This document shows positions 63,201 to 64,000 of a stretch of DNA of 64,000 nt, piece after piece. Where the stretch lies: the NCBI GenBank assembly GCA_947498705.1, contig CANMLW010000010.1:124001-188000 (forward strand), read 5' to 3'. The stretch comes from an uncultured Aquimarina sp. Lineage in GTDB: Bacteria; Bacteroidota; Bacteroidia; Flavobacteriales; Flavobacteriaceae. Each line of letters starts with the position of its first letter. Positions within the stretch are counted from its first letter, which is position 1. The notes under the pieces were generated by a model that saw only the letters and a list, made by a program, of their open reading frames with translations, did not search any database and was not told the DNA's origin. The position numbers and the translations under genes were made by a program.

Positions 63201-64000
63201 ATGAAAAACACAAAAATTAACATACAAAATAGATATAGGTTCTTGTTGTATATCATAACAGCCCTTATCTTTTTGATAACAGAAAGTGCAACCGCACAAG
63301 GCATTAGCCTCTATGGTCCCCAAAATGTAGAACAATACGCTACCTATAATTATAATGTGGCAGGTGATGCTGATTTTGTTTCATGGAAAGTTGTTGGAGG
63401 TACTATTACTACTCCCGTTGGTTCTACCACTACCTCCATAATTGTTAAGTGGACTGCACTTGGTAGCGGAAGCGTAGAAGTTACCATCTTTGGTTCGAGT
63501 GGAGGGCAAAACAAAAAACTTCCAGTTACTATACATGCCTCAGGATCTAGTACTCCTCCCACGCCAAAAATTAGTCAAACAGGTTGCGGTTGGGCCAGGC
63601 TTTATTATACGGGTAATCCACCAAGTGGGACGAAATGGTTTTGGCAAGGAAAAGACAGTAACGGTAAGAGCATCACCAAAGGTAGTGGGAGTACTTTTAA
63701 TGCCAACGAGGGAAGTGGCAGATACTATCTTAGGGGCAGGGATAGTCAAGGAAGGTGGAGCAGTTCAACTTCCGTATATGTAGGGATCATTAGTGTGCCT
63801 AGGACACCACTTGCCCCGACAAGTATCGTTACCACTTGTGACAAAACTATGCTTACCAAGGGCACACCCCCTCCTATGTTTGGTAATGTAACCTGGTACT
63901 GGCAAGACGCACCTATAGCAACTGAGATAACTCCAGCAAATGCAGCTGCAACGATCACCAGAACAGGTGAGGGTGTAATATTCCTAAGGGCTATGGACAA
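63201..64000 (+). CDS. Secreted RHS-associated protein, 3' end outside window
   Basis: An ATG at 63201 opens a frame that stays open to the window edge (266 full codons). It starts with MKNTKINIQNRYRFLLYIIT and a signal peptide ending ESATAQ. It continues with an Ig/PKD-like domain (ISLYGPQNVEQYATYNYNV, WKVVGGTI) and at least one more beta domain rich in Trp and Tyr (WARLYYTGNPPSGTKWFWQGK). It begins eight bases after the previous RHS stop, so it is co-transcribed. It is most likely the large RHS partner with DUF6443 and core domains further on, but those are outside the window. Confidence 0.75.
   Translation, partial: MKNTKINIQNRYRFLLYIITALIFLITESATAQGISLYGPQNVEQYATYNYNVAGDADFVSWKVVGGTITTPVGSTTTSIIVKWTALGSGSVEVTIFGSSGGQNKKLPVTIHASGSSTPPTPKISQTGCGWARLYYTGNPPSGTKWFWQGKDSNGKSITKGSGSTFNANEGSGRYYLRGRDSQGRWSSSTSVYVGIISVPRTPLAPTSIVTTCDKTMLTKGTPPPMFGNVTWYWQDAPIATEITPANAAATITRTGEGVIFLRAMD

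Overview
The window looks like chromosome of a marine, chitin-degrading member of the Flavobacteriaceae (Bacteroidota), in the general neighbourhood of Aquimarina. That placement is inferred from gene content. The DNA is AT-rich, has TAnnTTTG-type -7 promoter boxes, SusC/SusD lipoproteins, a FecI/FecR pair with an STN-bearing SusC, type IX secretion C-terminal tails and many Flavobacteria-typical DUF families. I saw no tRNA, rRNA, prophage, insertion sequence or CRISPR array.

1-9 kb is housekeeping and envelope biology: the 3' end of an oxyR-like regulator, a small conserved protein, an AIM24-like protein, a DUF4442 protein, a DUF4870 - PadR - PspC - GIN-domain envelope cluster, a DUF5995 protein, a second GIN-type protein and thioredoxin reductase. 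9.2-13.7 kb is a polyamine operon (arginine decarboxylase, agmatinase, a deoxyhypusine-synthase-like enzyme, a conserved small protein, a VOC protein). It is preceded by an about 360-nt leader with many hairpins and an arginine-rich 57-codon ORF.

13.9-23 kb is accessory: a Nudix protein, two small related proteins, DUF6261, a tandem array of seven 41-bp hairpin units ending in an orphan terminator, a gene framed by 12-bp inverted repeats and an attC-like hairpin, an ECF42-type sigma factor with its YCII partner and a 160-bp palindromic element between them, a cadherin-repeat lipoprotein, a TRIC-like channel and a PD40 protein. 22.8-27.8 kb is a probable metal or siderophore uptake cluster (CNGKC protein, TonB receptor, PepSY protein, 42-residue membrane peptide, lipoprotein). 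27.9-30.8 kb holds an OmpA-like protein and a BlaI/BlaR1-like pair with palindromic operators.

30.8-49.3 kb is a chitin-degradation locus: three GH18 chitinases, one AA10 lytic polysaccharide monooxygenase and one GH19 chitinase, all built with Ig-like and CBM5/12-like modules and T9SS tails. An orphan LytTR response regulator and a very large TolB-propeller/amidohydrolase protein lie among them. 49.6-59.2 kb is a FecI/FecR - SusC/SusD - zinc metallohydrolase - DUF4302 outer-membrane import operon. 59.9 kb to the window end carries two tandem RHS-type cell-surface genes, the second cut by the window.

The clearest unexplained items are the speA leader with its Arg-rich ORF, the seven-hairpin array, the cassette-like gene at 16.7 kb, and the palindromic element at 18.1 kb.
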